A stretch of DNA of 64,000 bases from Cafeteria roenbergensis (lineage: Eukaryota; Sar; Bigyra; Bicosoecida; Cafeteriaceae). The DNA is taken from assembly GCA_008330645.1 (NCBI GenBank), contig VLTN01000001.1, positions 1,178,001-1,242,000 on the forward strand, written 5' to 3'. The translations under genes were made by a program, and so were the position numbers. Of this stretch, positions 40,558-52,300 are shown in pieces (the stretch's first letter is position 1; each line of letters starts with the position of its first letter). The notes under the pieces are model-generated. The model was not told where the DNA came from, made no database searches, and saw nothing but the letters and a program-made list of their open reading frames with translations.

Positions 40558-43500
40558 ATGGCCGCCGCAGACCCGGGATCCATGACCAGGCAGGAGCTGG
40601 AGTCGGCCTTGCGCCTGGCGGTGAGCCTTGAGCCAAACCCTTCGGTGCTCGACAGGGTGTGCGATGCGGGGCGGCCGAGGATGCTGTTGGCTTGAGGCGC
40701 CCCGAGATTGTGCCCTCCCCCGCTCCCTTCCTCCCACCGCCACCGCCCCATCCGCTCCGCTTCTTGGTGTCCCCTGCTGTGGTGTTTCTCGCAGGAGCGC
40801 CGCGTGGCCACGATGCAAAAGGTGCTCGTCAAGCAGGACGCTGCAGTGCGAGAACTGCAAGGCCGAGTCAGCGAGGTGAGCCCCTGCGTGGCGCGGCGCG
40901 GTGCGGCGCATCGCACCGCGCGGTTGGGCGTGTGATGCTGCGCTGCCGCACGTGGTAGGCAACAGCCGCATTTCACTGCTCTCGACGTGCTTTCTCTCCG
41001 GCGCCCACCTGCCGGATTCACGGCGCGCAGGCTGAAGCGGCTGCCTCCGGGGCGTCGACCAGCAGCGCGTCGCGCGCCGAGCCGCCGCCGCCAGCGGACG
41101 GGGCACTGCAAGCCGCGGAGGCCGATGCCGCGGAAGCCCGCCGTGATGCCAAGGCCGCGCGGGACGAAGCTAGCCGCTTGCGGAAGGAGCTGCGGCGCGC
41201 CAAGGAAGCGGGATCGGCGGCAACAGTGGCGGCCTCGACGGGCACGATGGCGGCCGAGGCAGCGGCCGATAACCAGCGCGCTGAGGCGCACAGGGCGCGC
41301 GAAGAGGCCGAGGCCCTGAGGGAGGAGGTAGCCTCCCTACGGCTCAAGCTTGACCAGGCTCGGGAGGAGACCGCAGCGGCCAAGCAGCTCGCCCGAGAAC
41401 AGCGGGCGCGGGCGGAGGACGCCGAGGAGTCGGCTCGCGTCGCCGTGTCCGCTGCGGCCGCTCGGGAATCCGAGGCGCTGCAGCGGGCAGTGGAGGCGGA
41501 GGAGGAGGCGGCGGCGGCCCGGCGCCAGGCCGACGAGGCGGCAGACACTGCAGCAGCCGGTGCGCGCGCCGGGTCGCAGCGCGCTGTGAGGGACGCGGAG
41601 GCCGACGCTGCGCGGTGGAGGGACGCGGCGGCGTCCCTGAGGGCTGAGCTGGCCGCCGCCCGTCGCGGCGCCGCCGAGCGCGAGGCAGAGGCCGCGGGGG
41701 CGCGGGACGCGCTGCTGTCCGATCTCAAGCGGGAGCGGGAGAGGGCGGCGCGGGCCTCCGAGTCGGGAGTGCGGGAGCGGCAGGAGCTCCGGGCCGCGCT
41801 GGAGGCGTCGAGGGAGGCGCTGGAGGAGCAGGCGGCGGCCGAGGAGGCCTCTCGCGAGGCGGCGGAGGCGGCGGCCAGGGCGGCCTCCCTCGCCGCCGCC
41901 CAGCGCGAGGCAGTGCTGGAGGCGAGGCTGGCTGAGACGACGGACCGACTGCATGCTGAGATGGCGCGGCGGGCGCTCGATGGCCCGCCCGGTGCAGTGC
42001 TTGCCGCGGCCGGCAGGGCAGCCGGCGGGGCTGCAAGACCAGGACAGCAGCAGCACAAGCAGCAACAGCAGCAGCAGCAGCAGCAGCGCCGGGGTGTTCC
42101 AGGCGGGGATTCCGCCCGCGACGGCGGCCTCGACCCTGAGTGGGGGGATTCGGACACGGACAGCGATGAGGACGCTGAGGGCACGCTGGCATCTGGCAGC
42201 CGCACCGCCGGCGCTGGCGAGGCAGACGCTCCGGGAGGGCCGACGTCCTGGCGGGAGGAGGCGGCTGCAGCGCACGAAGCGCTGGCGGAGGCGGAGGCGG
42301 AGGCGGCCGCGGCCAAGGAGGAGGCGGCAGCAGTCCAGGCCGCGGCCGCAGCGCGGGAGCAAGTGGCCGCGGCACGCTGGGCTCAGGACGCCAAGAGACT
42401 GGTTGCCGAGGCGGAGGCGGCGGTAGAGGCGGCGGAGCAGCGGGCGGAGGCGGCTGAAGCGCGGGCGGCGGCCGCGCTCGCGCGCAGCGACGCTAGCGAA
42501 GAACGGCTGCGCAAGGCGGAGGAGGCGCGCGCCCGTGAGCGGGGGAGAGCCGACGAGCGTGTGCAGGCCGCGGAGGACGCCGCGGCGAAGGCGGCGGCGG
42601 CCCAGGCCGAGGCGGAGAAGCGGTCGGGCGAGGCAGAGGCGGCGGCGGCGGCGGCACGCGAGGCGGCAGTGGAGTCGGTCGAGCGCGCGGAGGCTCGCTT
42701 CGGGGCAGAGCTGGCCAGGCGCGACGACGAAGTGGCCACGCTCGAGGGCGTGCTCACGCGGGAGAAGCAGGCCGCCGCGGAGCGCCTCGCCGCGGCGGAC
42801 GAGGAGGTGGCGGCGGCGCGTGCAAGCGAGAAGCGGGTGGCTGCGCAGGCCGCCCGAGCGGAGGCCGAGGCTGCTGCGACCAGGCAGGCCGCCCGTGCGA
42901 CCGAGGAGCGCAACGCCGCCTCCCTGGCCGCGCTCGCCAAGCAGGCTGCGGCCGAGCGGGAGGCGGGAGCGCGCCTAGCAGCGCAGGCTGCGAGGGCGGC
43001 TGCGGCGGCTCAAGAGGCCCGACAGGCGGAGAGGCAGGAGGCCGCGAGCGCCGTCGCGGAGGCCACGCAGGAGGCCGCGGAGGCGGCGGCAGAGCGCGAC
43101 GCGGCGCTGAAGCGTGCGGCTGACGCGGCCAGGGCGGCAGCGGAGGCGGTGGAGCGCGCGCAGCAGGAGGCCGAGGAGGCGGGCAGAGCCGCTGCAGCCG
43201 CGACAGAGGCGGCCGATGCCAGGGCAGCAGCTGCGCGGCGGACGGCGGAGCGCGCCGAGGCAGAGCTCGCCTCTGAGCGAGCCAGGCTGGGCGAGGAGCT
43301 GGCCAAGGCAAGGTCAGAGGCCGAGGCGGCCCGCAAGGCGGCCGCGGAGGCTGCCAAGCAGGCGGCTGCCAAGCAGGCGGCGGCGGCCGCGGACGCCCAG
43401 GCAGCGCGGAGGCTTGCGGCGGACGCTGAGGCGAGAGCGCAAGCGGCGGCGGCTCGCCCGAACACCGACCAGCTGGCGGAAGCCGCAGCGGAGGCGGCCC

Positions 43501-44062
43501 GCGTGGCCGGGTCGGCCTGCAGCTCCCCAGCGGGCCCCAGCGCAGCCTCTGCCTCTGCCCCTGCCTCGCCGACGGCTGCCGGCAGAGCCCCCGGGCTCCT
43601 CGGCCGCGTGCGTGCGTCGGAGCATGCGGCGGCCGCAGCCAGCCGCGCGTCCCTCGCTCGCTGCGAGGAGGCGTCAGCGGCCACCCTGAAGCTCGCGGAA
43701 GAGGCCGCCCGCCGGCAGCGAGCCCGCGAGAGGGCCTCTTCCCCTGGCGCTGGCGGGGTGGGCCAGCACAGCAAGGAGACGGAGGACGACGCCGACGCCG
43801 GCGAAGGCGCCGACGACTCGCGCGCAGAGCGCGAGGCCGCGCTGGCGGGCGGCGCAGGTCCGGACCTGGCAAGGGCAGGGGCGGAAGCCATGGCAGACGC
43901 GTTGGCGGCTAGGCAGGGCGCCGAGGCGGCTGAGGCTGCCAGATTCGGCGCCAGGCAGGCCGAGGCCGCGCTGGAGGAGGTGCGGAGGGTGCTGGAGGCC
44001 AGGTTCGGAGTGGAGGGGCTGCGGCCGCCATCCCTGGCAGGCGGCCCGCGCGAGCGGCACGA

Positions 44063-44101
<39 letters not shown>

Positions 44102-45689
44102 GCCCCACGCTGGGTCAGCGGGCGGCCCCGCGGCCGCAGGGGTGGGGGCCGGAGAGGGGGTGCTGGTTCGGGCGCTGCGCGGCGCCGTTGCGGCCGCAGA
44201 GGCCGAGCGCGACGGCTGGAGTCGGCAACGCTCGCGGCTCGACGAGGAGCGCCGAGCGGCAGCCGCTGAGACTGTGGCCAGGCGAGGCGAGGCGCTGCAG
44301 GCGCTGGCAGCGGCGCGCTCCCGGCTCGAGGCTGCGGCTGCTGGAGCGGAGGAAGCCGCGGCGTCGCTGGAGCGGGTCCGGTCGGCCGCGAGAGAGGAGG
44401 CTAGCGCTCGAGCGCGAGCTGCCGAGGAGCAGGCGGCGGAGGCAGTGCGAGCAGCCGACGCAGCGAGGGACGAGGCCGCCCGCCGCACCAAGCAGGCCGA
44501 GGAGGCCGTCCGCCAGGCTGGAGAGGAGACGTCCCGGGAGCGCGAGGGCCGGGCCGCGGACCGCGAGGCGGCGCAAGCGGCGGAGGAGGCGCTCCGCGGC
44601 CGCGCTGCGGCGCTGAGCGACCAGCTTGTCCAGGCGCAGCGAGAGGCGTCCGCGCCGGTGTCTCGCGCGGTGGCAGAGCTTCGGCGCCGCGTGGAGGCGG
44701 ACAAGGAGTCCCTTCGCCGGCTGCTACTCGCTGTGCGTGCGGAGCGCGAAGGCGGACGAGTGCCTGAGCTCGAGGAGCGGCTGCGAGTGACGCGTGCGGA
44801 GGCGGAGGCGCTTCGCCAGGCTGTGTCCGCTGAGCGAGCGGGGGCTGCCGAGCGCCGCGCCGCTGCTGACCGCGACTCGGCAAGCACGAGGGCGTTCCTT
44901 GTGACGCTGCGCGAAATGGAAGCCGAGCGCGAGCGGTCCGCGCGGGACGAAGCCCGCAAGGCAGAGGACCGCGTTGCCTCGATGAGGCGCCACGCGGACG
45001 CTATCGAGGCAGCCGCCGCAAGGGAGCGAGAGGGCATGGCAGATGCTCTGAGGAGGGCGAGGCGCAACCTTGTGCTGCCCGGCTCCGAGCCGGAGAGCCC
45101 TGGGCCTGGGCCTGGCGGGGCAGGAGGGGCAGCTGAGCGGCCAATGCTGGCACTCGTCGCGCAGACTGGGCCGGTCAGGCGACGGCAGCAACTGCCGGAC
45201 GCGCCGGCGCACGCCCTGGACGACGGCATCGAGCCGGCCGAGCGCTCCGCGCGCCCGCCCCCGCCTCCCCCAGCGGGCATTGGCCACTCGGCACGCCAGC
45301 AGGACACCCGCGAACCAGCCAGAGTCGCTGCGGCGTCTGGGGCGTCGCGACCAGCCCGAGCCAACGGCTCGGCATGGAGCACGCGCAGCGAGCTTGAGGC
45401 AGGCGCGACTCCATTCCACGCTGGGCCCGAGTCGGCCCTTGGGAGCTCGGCGCGCAGCCGTTCGTCGAGCCCTGGCGGGGACGCCGAGCTTCGTCAGCTG
45501 TCGGCAAGCCTTCGCGCAAACCCAAAGGACAGCGCAAAGCCGCCGCTGCAGGGAGACTCCCTCCGGCACTACACGCCCCGAGAGTCGCCCCGGCAGGAGC
45601 CTCAGACCCCTTTGTCGGCAGCAGGCCCGGGCAGATCATCGCCGCTCCCGAGGCGCAGACGGCAGCCTCCGGGGACGGGCTTGGGGTGA
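40558..45689 (+). CDS. Giant Ala/Glu/Arg coiled-coil protein, unknown family
   Basis: Exons 40558-40620 (21 codons), 40795-40875 (27 codons) and 41031-45689, with phase-0 introns (GTGAGC...CGCAG both); 1,600 residues. The spliced N-terminus is a normal helical sequence, SMTRQELESALRLA|ERRVATMQKVLVKQDAAVRE, unlike the Ala-rich body, which supports the two tiny exons. The body is coiled coil from about residue 60 to 1,350, interrupted by a Gln run (QQQQQQQQQ at 42059-42087), Asp/Gly linkers and a (DG)n repeat at 44065-44101. The C-terminal ~220 residues are disordered (Pro/Ser/Arg). Probably a cytoskeletal or organelle-scaffold protein; golgin, centrosomal and basal-body families are all possible and the sequence does not decide. 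Confidence 0.75.
42044..42087 (+). repeat. CAG repeat coding for poly-Gln
   Basis: CAG/CAA triplets interrupted once by CACAAG give QQQHK then nine Gln in the coiled-coil gene. It is one of the few Gln-rich places in these Ala/Glu/Arg proteins. Confidence 0.92.
44065..44101 (+). repeat. (GGCGAC)n hexanucleotide repeat coding for (Gly-Asp)n
   Basis: About six units in frame within the 40558-45689 gene, translating to GDGDGDGDGDG. It forms an acidic flexible hinge between two coiled-coil blocks. Confidence 0.92.
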
Positions 45690-46383
45690 GAAGTGCGTGC
45701 GTTTCGGGCCTTGGCAGCTGACGCGGTTGCCCTCGCAATGCGGTGTCCTCGAGGCTGGCACGCTGCCCGTGTGGCAGGCAGCGCTGCCCTGGGCGTGCTT
45801 CCGAAACTGCGTGCCCTCGCGCAAGACTTGCCAATCGAGAGCTGCTACTGCACCAGCTACCAGCTGCGCGCTCGCACGCGGAGAGCCAGCTGGGCTGCGC
45901 CTCGCGATGTGAAATGCCGAGGCTCCGGCGCAACCCACGCAGCTCACGTCAGAGCTTTTGCTTTCTGCAGCAGAGCAACACCCGGGGCCGGCGGCTGCGG
46001 GGCGGAGCTAGCTTGGCCCTCCGTCTGCGCTGACCGAATGGCCCTGGCGTCCGACAGTTTTCGTGATTGTGCCGACGGAGCAAAAAATCCCACGGTTGCG
46101 GTCTTCATCGCTCGGAACGGCAAGCCAGCCCAAGGGCGGTTCGCGTGTCGGGAGCCAGGAACTCGCTGCAGACCCCTGTCAAGCTGTCTCCCGCCGCGCC
46201 TGCCCCGGTGGAGGGCAGAAGCGTGCGTCAGCTCGCGCGAAGCTGGGAGTCGAAGCACGCGCGCCCGCTGGCAGAGCCTTGACACGCGGCAATCCGTCTG
46301 ACCGAACCGGCGCGCCGCGCGCGACAGCCGCACAACCCCCGGAAAAGCAAGCGCGGGTCCCTGCCAGGAGGCAGCACCTTGCC
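45690..46383. other. Intergenic region, 694 bp
   Basis: Between two tandem plus-strand genes. A 202-codon open frame at 45693-46301 has no recognisable domain and high Arg/Ala/Cys content, so I do not call it. No RNA gene recognised. Confidence 0.4.
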
Positions 46384-49300
46384 ATGGACAGTCCGCTTGC
46401 GGCGCGGGACGCTGGCTCGCCGGGCAGGGGCGCCTTCGACGGCCCCAAGCAGCCGATGGGCGCGCCGAAACGCGACCTCGAAGACCAGGTCGACGTGGAC
46501 GGCATCATGGCCCGCGTGCAGGCAGCCACCTCTGGCCAGTCGGACGGGGGCTTCTGGAAGCAAGTGGAGATCACGCTGTTCCGCGTGAGCCCCGGCACTT
46601 TGCGCGCTTTTCGCGATGTCGCGCTGACTGGACACGAGGCGACACAGCCTGTTCCGAGTTGGGCTTTGAGTGATCCATGATTCCCCCCTCCCGCGACCAC
46701 ACAGATCTTTGGCCTGATGCTCTCCGACAGCGGTCACGTGTCGCGGCGCAAGACGGCTCGGTTCAACGTGCTGCGGATCATCCTCTTCTTCGTTGATTGG
46801 CTTCAGCTGGCTGCAATCATGATGTCCCCTTCGACTGGCTATACGTTTCCGTGAGCCAAGGTTTACTCGCCGCCTTGGCCCAGGCTCGCCCGGCTGCCCG
46901 CGATTCCTGGCGCCTCCTGGCGCCCGCGCGGCCGGACGGAGCGCCAGCCCCCAGTTGCCATTGGCTTGAGCCATTCACAAGCGAGGCGGGAAGAGCCGGT
47001 TTGCGGACATGGCGGACGAGGTCGTGCCTCGAGCCTGTCCCGGGTCGACTGCGCTGCCGGTGTTGTGGTCTTGCGAGAGCATCGCGCTGAAACGCGTGGC
47101 ACTGACCCCTTTGGTCCCCACGCCCTGATTGCTGCTCGCGCCAGGCTCCGCTGCCAACTCCTCGCTGCGCTGTTTGCCTGCTGATTCCTCCGCAGTTGGG
47201 AATTCCTGGCGTTCACGAAGCAGCTGTCGCTTCTTCGCATCCTCGGAATTGACGACGCCGACCTGCAAACGTTCACCGTCGTTTGGGCCGTGGTCATTGG
47301 CATCATGGCGCTCGCGTTGGCAAACGTGGCGTACGTGGCCTGGCAGGTTCGTGTGGGCTTCTCTGGCAGCCTGGCTCCAGTTCGAACCCTGCGAGCGGCA
47401 GTGCTGATCCTGCTCACTGCGACGTACGTCCCGATGATTAGCATTGTCGCCCAGCCACTGGCGTGCCAGCAGCTGCAGCGGCGCTCTCGGAGCCCCGACA
47501 CTGAAGTTCCCTGCTGGGGAACCCTTCACGCAACAATGGTTGCCATCGGCCTGCCTGTCACGTTGGCCTTCGTCGCCTTTGCGTTCCTCATGCGAGCCGT
47601 CTACTTCAACGATGCTCCTCTGTCCGGCGTCATCACCTCCAAGCCCATCGCCAGAAATGAGTTTTGGGACACCGTGGCCCGAACTGCGGTTGTCCTGATG
47701 GCGCTGTTTCTGCGGGAGCGCGACCCGATGCTGATGACGGTCCTGTTCATCGTCCTCTACTTCTTGCTCACGATCCAGGCCGTGCTGCACCTGCCGTATT
47801 TTAAGCTCTCCATGACCCAGCTGCGGGTGTCGACGTACTGCGCCCTTGTCTGGCTGGCCACTGGCGGCGTTGTAATCCAGTCGATGCGAGGCATGGACGA
47901 CGTTGGTGAGGATGCTGTGGGCTTCTTTGCAATGGTGTGGCTCTACTGCACGCTGCCGGTGCTTGCGGCTGGTGCGGCTCTGTCGTGGTGGCGCTACCGA
48001 TGGATGGAGCGCACCGGAGCCGTCATTGCCAAGTTCCACCTGCTTGCGGCGAAAAGCGCCGAGATGGTCGAGGACGACGACGACGTCAACTCCGTGTTTA
48101 GCCAGCCCCCTCAGTGGCATGACGGGCGTCCGCAGCCCTCGCTGGTGCCAGATGCCCCGTCGGCCGGCGGCCCAACAGATGGGGCCGCAAGCCCACCTCT
48201 GGGGGGAACGTCTTTCAAGCCAGCTTCGTCCAGCTCTCCGCCCGAAGGCGCAGCAGTGGCCCGGCCAGAGCCCTCCGGCGCCCACAAGTCTTCGGCACAG
48301 AGCGACTCCCGGCTTCTGCAGGAGTCGCCTCCGATGAGCGAGGCGGAGCCGCTCACCGATTTGGCAACCCTTGGCGAGTTCAAGTCTGCTGCAGCCCCGC
48401 CGGCTCGGCCGAGCGACGCACTCAAGACAGTTGTTGGCCTCGTTTCGGCAAAGGACAAGGCCGGCGCTGACCCCGCCCGGGCACATGCTGATGCCAAGCT
48501 GGCGCCCTCGACACCTCTGCGCGGTATGGTTGCAAACGCCATCGCTGGCAGCGCGGAGCGTGGGCCGAGCAGCGCTGAGCGAGGGCCGGGAAGCGCCAAA
48601 CTCGTCCCTGGCCACGATGGCGGCGCAGGTGCAACGCAGCAGCGCGCCGCGGCTCCGCAAGGTGCCACTGCACCAGCCGAGGCAGAGGATGTCGTCGAGC
48701 AGCACCAGTCGTGGCGCAGCCGGACCAAGCTGCGCCCGCCGACGAGCGAAACCAAGGGCCCAGTGGTTGGCAACAAGGGACGCCGCCACGGTCACTCTTC
48801 GAGTATGCAGAACGTGCTCAAGACTGTATCAGAGCCAGTAGCATCGGGAGACGAATCAGATGGCGGCGATTCGGGCTCGCACATCGGGGCTCACCGCAGC
48901 GGCTCCGCTGCCCGAAACGCCGAGGGCGCTGCGATGGTGCCCTCTGCGCGCAAGGGGCAGTTGAAGCGGTCGCCTTTGGGACAACACGACGCGGGAGTGG
49001 CAAAGGATGGCCACGGCGCCACGGTGGCGGCGTGGGGCACGCTCAGGCACGCTGCAGCAGGCGTTGGCGACGTGCCGGCGCAAGATCACCCCGCGCCCCG
49101 AGGCCATGACGAGCACCCCGCCCACGACGATGCCCCCCCTCTCCACTTTGGCCCCGGCGACCAAGCTATTCGGGACCGACGCAAGGCGTCCGCAAGGCAT
49201 TCCAGGCGCACTCGACAGCCACCTGAGCCCCAGGTCTCTTCGGGAGCCAAGGGGTTCGTGGCCGCCCTGCGCGCGGAGCTCGGCCACACCGCCACTCTCT

Positions 49301-52300
49301 CGTCGCACAGCGCGCTCATGCGTCGCCCGAGTCGAGCCAGCATGGCGGGCAGCGCCTCACGGCCCGCATCGGTCCGCCGGCACCCGCAGGCGCACGAAGA
49401 GCATGGCAGAGACAGGCCTGTCACCGCAGGGGCACTTTCAACACCGGGCCCGGCCCAGGATGCCGCCCCCAGGCCGCCGCGCGCGACAGTGTCCTCAGAC
49501 GTCACGCCCCACCTTTCGCTTGCCGAGCCCGTGAAGATTGAAACCAGCCAAGCGCCCTCGGACGTCGATTCAAACCTGTCGGTGCACTCCGCCGAGGCAG
49601 GCGGACACGAGGACAACGACGAGGAGCTGGACGAGCTTCTCAACTCGGGCGCCCACCCCTCGTCGCTGGAGTCGCATGCTTCCTACGTGTGGTCCTCTGA
49701 CACGGACGTCGAGCTGTTCGTGCGGTCGCTGCTGTCCAGGCCGACGCCGCGCCGGCTGCACTACGCCCGCGCGCTGCTTGACGAGGCGCTCACGGTCTTC
49801 CCAGAGTCGGTGTTCGTGCGCTTGACCTTCACGACCTATCTGTTCAGTCGCACGGCCACGTACCCGGACATTCTCCTTGCCATTCGGCTGCTGGCTGAAG
49901 CCTCGACCATGCCTGCGTCGTTGGACCTGCGCTTCGCTGTGTTCTCAAAGCTCTCAGGCGCAATGAACGCGCGCCGGCGCCTCGTCCTGGGAGACGGGCA
50001 GCCCGGGTCGCGCCAGGACTCGCTGGACCTCGTGGAATTCAAGAAGGGTGCTCGGCTGGCCGACGAGAAGCACAAGGAGGCAGTCGCTCTGATGCTAAAG
50101 TACTGGACGGCACTGGCCCACGGAGCAACTGACGGTGTCACGATCCGGGACAGTTCAGTCACTGACACGGTGGCGGGCATTGTCCACGCTGCTGACGCCG
50201 CGGAAAAGGCCTATTTGGGCGTCCTGGAACGCTGGCCCACCTCGCAGCAGGTCCAGCGCGCGTTTGGGCTGTTCCTTATCAACGTGCGGAACGACAAGGA
50301 GCTTGGTGAGTCGTACCTGTCCATGGGCGAGAACGCTGACGACGACTTGCGGGAGACCGGTGGCGGAGGAGAGTCCGTCGTTTCAAAGCGGTCGGGCCTT
50401 CGCTCCGGCGGAAGCGTCGGCGTCGGATCCATGGCGTCGGGCTCGAGCCTGGTGTCTGTGGAGAACCTGAAACGTCGCCGGATGCGCCTTGGAAACACGG
50501 AAGCGAGCCTCGCGTCGCAACTCCCAGACATTTCACGAATGCGGTACGGGTTCCGCCTCGGGCTCGGGATTCTGCTGGCCATCATCTGCGGCATGTTCGC
50601 CCTGAGCGCCACGCTCTTCGGGGAGGTGCGCTTGACCGTGTCTGTCATGGGCTCTGCCGGCCTCCGCCGGTTCCAGACCCACAAGGCCATCTATGACAGC
50701 CGGGGTCAGCGGCTTGCTGCTCGGGAGAACAACACGGAAGCGTACGAGATGTTCCAAACCTCCAACCTGGCCATGTCCAAGAAGTTCCACAGCCTCACGG
50801 ACGGTCTGTTCTTTGACGGGCCCCGACCAGCCGCGATCGACAAGCAGTGGTCCACAGCGGCCATTCCTGTCTACCAATGGAACCCGAGCTCCCAGCCCGG
50901 CATCCTACAAGAGAGCAAGATGGGCCTGTTTGCGTTCAGCAGTCTCTTCGTCGCCAGCGCCGTCCGCATCGCGCGCATGAACATGTCCTCTATGGCCGGA
51001 CCTTGGGGCGTCGCCCCAACGGAGCAGGCTTTCGACGTGGAGGACGGCGACCCGTTCTTCACCCTGCCTGCCTACCGCTTTGTCCTGGAGAATTTCCAAC
51101 GACTTATGGACGAGCTGGACATCGCAGCAGATGCGTACCAGCGCGCCAATGTCGAAACCGCGCAGATCACGGACATCGTCATGTTCACCCTCACTGGGAT
51201 TCGGTTCGTCGTGCTCGCTGCGGTGGCGTGGGGCGTCATGCTCCCGGCCGTGGATGCTATCCGGCAACAGAAGCTTGTCTTGCGGAAAATGCTGCTGACG
51301 ATCCCGCGGAGGGTGGCAGGACACATGGCCTCGCGCCTGAAGACTGTCCAGAACAGCTTCAACGAGCTGGGATCCGGTGGCTCGTCGCTGGAGGAGCTAG
51401 ACCCCACGTCAAAGGTGTACGGAGTGCTCCGAGACTCGCGGTTCCTCATTGCGGTTCGGCAGTCGAGGCGCAGCGCAAAGCGCTCCGCGGCAGACGACGG
51501 TGCGGAGAAGGAGCCTGCTGCCGCGGGTGTGTCTGCGAGCAGCCGCAGTGAGGACGACAAACAGCGGCCTCAGGCTCGCAGCGCCCTTCGACCCTCGCTG
51601 CGAGTCGACACATCGGGAGCATCTACCGGCGCAGACGCCCGGAGAAGCGAGGCATCTCAAGGGGTGGATGCCGCGGGCGGCGGGTCGACGTCTTGGCACG
51701 CTGACCTCATCCAAGACGACGACTTGCTCATGGAGTGCCACGACGCTGGCGAGATGGCAGACCTCTTGCAGTCTCGGAGGGAGTCGGGGCTCGCGGCTGC
51801 CTCGCGCAGAGAGGCCGCCAAGGGCAGCTCGCAGGAGGATGGCGGAGCGCAACCCTCCCCGGCGAACTCGCAGCAGCGGCAGCAGGTCTGGGGCACCGCG
51901 CAGCGGGCGGGCGTCACTGATTCCGCAGATTCTGACACCCTCCCGGACGAGTCAGAAACACCTTCTGAGCAAGAGAGGCAGCATGGAACCGACGACCACA
52001 CAGTCAAGTTTGCGCCCACCCCGACGGGTGACGAGGTGCGACGAGCAATGTCGCCACACTCTTCGAAATCGATGATCGTGGTATCCGCCCTGCGGAACAA
52101 GTCCGACGCTGCCTCTCAGCAAGTCGCAGGAGACTCAGCCAAGCCTGCCTCTCGCTGCAGGCGCTGCTGCTCCCGTGACAAGAGGCCTGCTGCCGGACCT
52201 TTGTCGAGCGACGAAGAGGACCCTGAGGTTGAGGAGCAGCTTGGAATCTGCTCCAACCCTTCCCTTCGGCGCGTGGTGGGACGTGGAACCATCGTGGTCC

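Noticed and set aside
40681-40794. Reading exon 1 of the 40558 gene on to the stop after MLLA instead of splicing at 40621
   Set aside because: It would give a 46-residue peptide. Splicing at GTGAGC 40621 joins in phase to a helical exon and then to the large coiled-coil frame.
41018-45382. Long minus-strand ORFs (432 and 790 codons) opposite the 40558-45689 gene
   Set aside because: Ser/Ala-only composition is the mirror of the sense coiled coil in a GC-rich genome.
45693-46301. 202-codon plus-strand ORF in the intergenic region
   Set aside because: Not low-complexity, but no domain, no partner exon and an Arg/Cys-heavy composition; too weak to call.
46975-48795. 606-codon minus-strand ORF opposite the TmcB-like gene
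   Set aside because: It crosses the membrane helices and an intron of the well-supported sense gene and shows no domain of its own.
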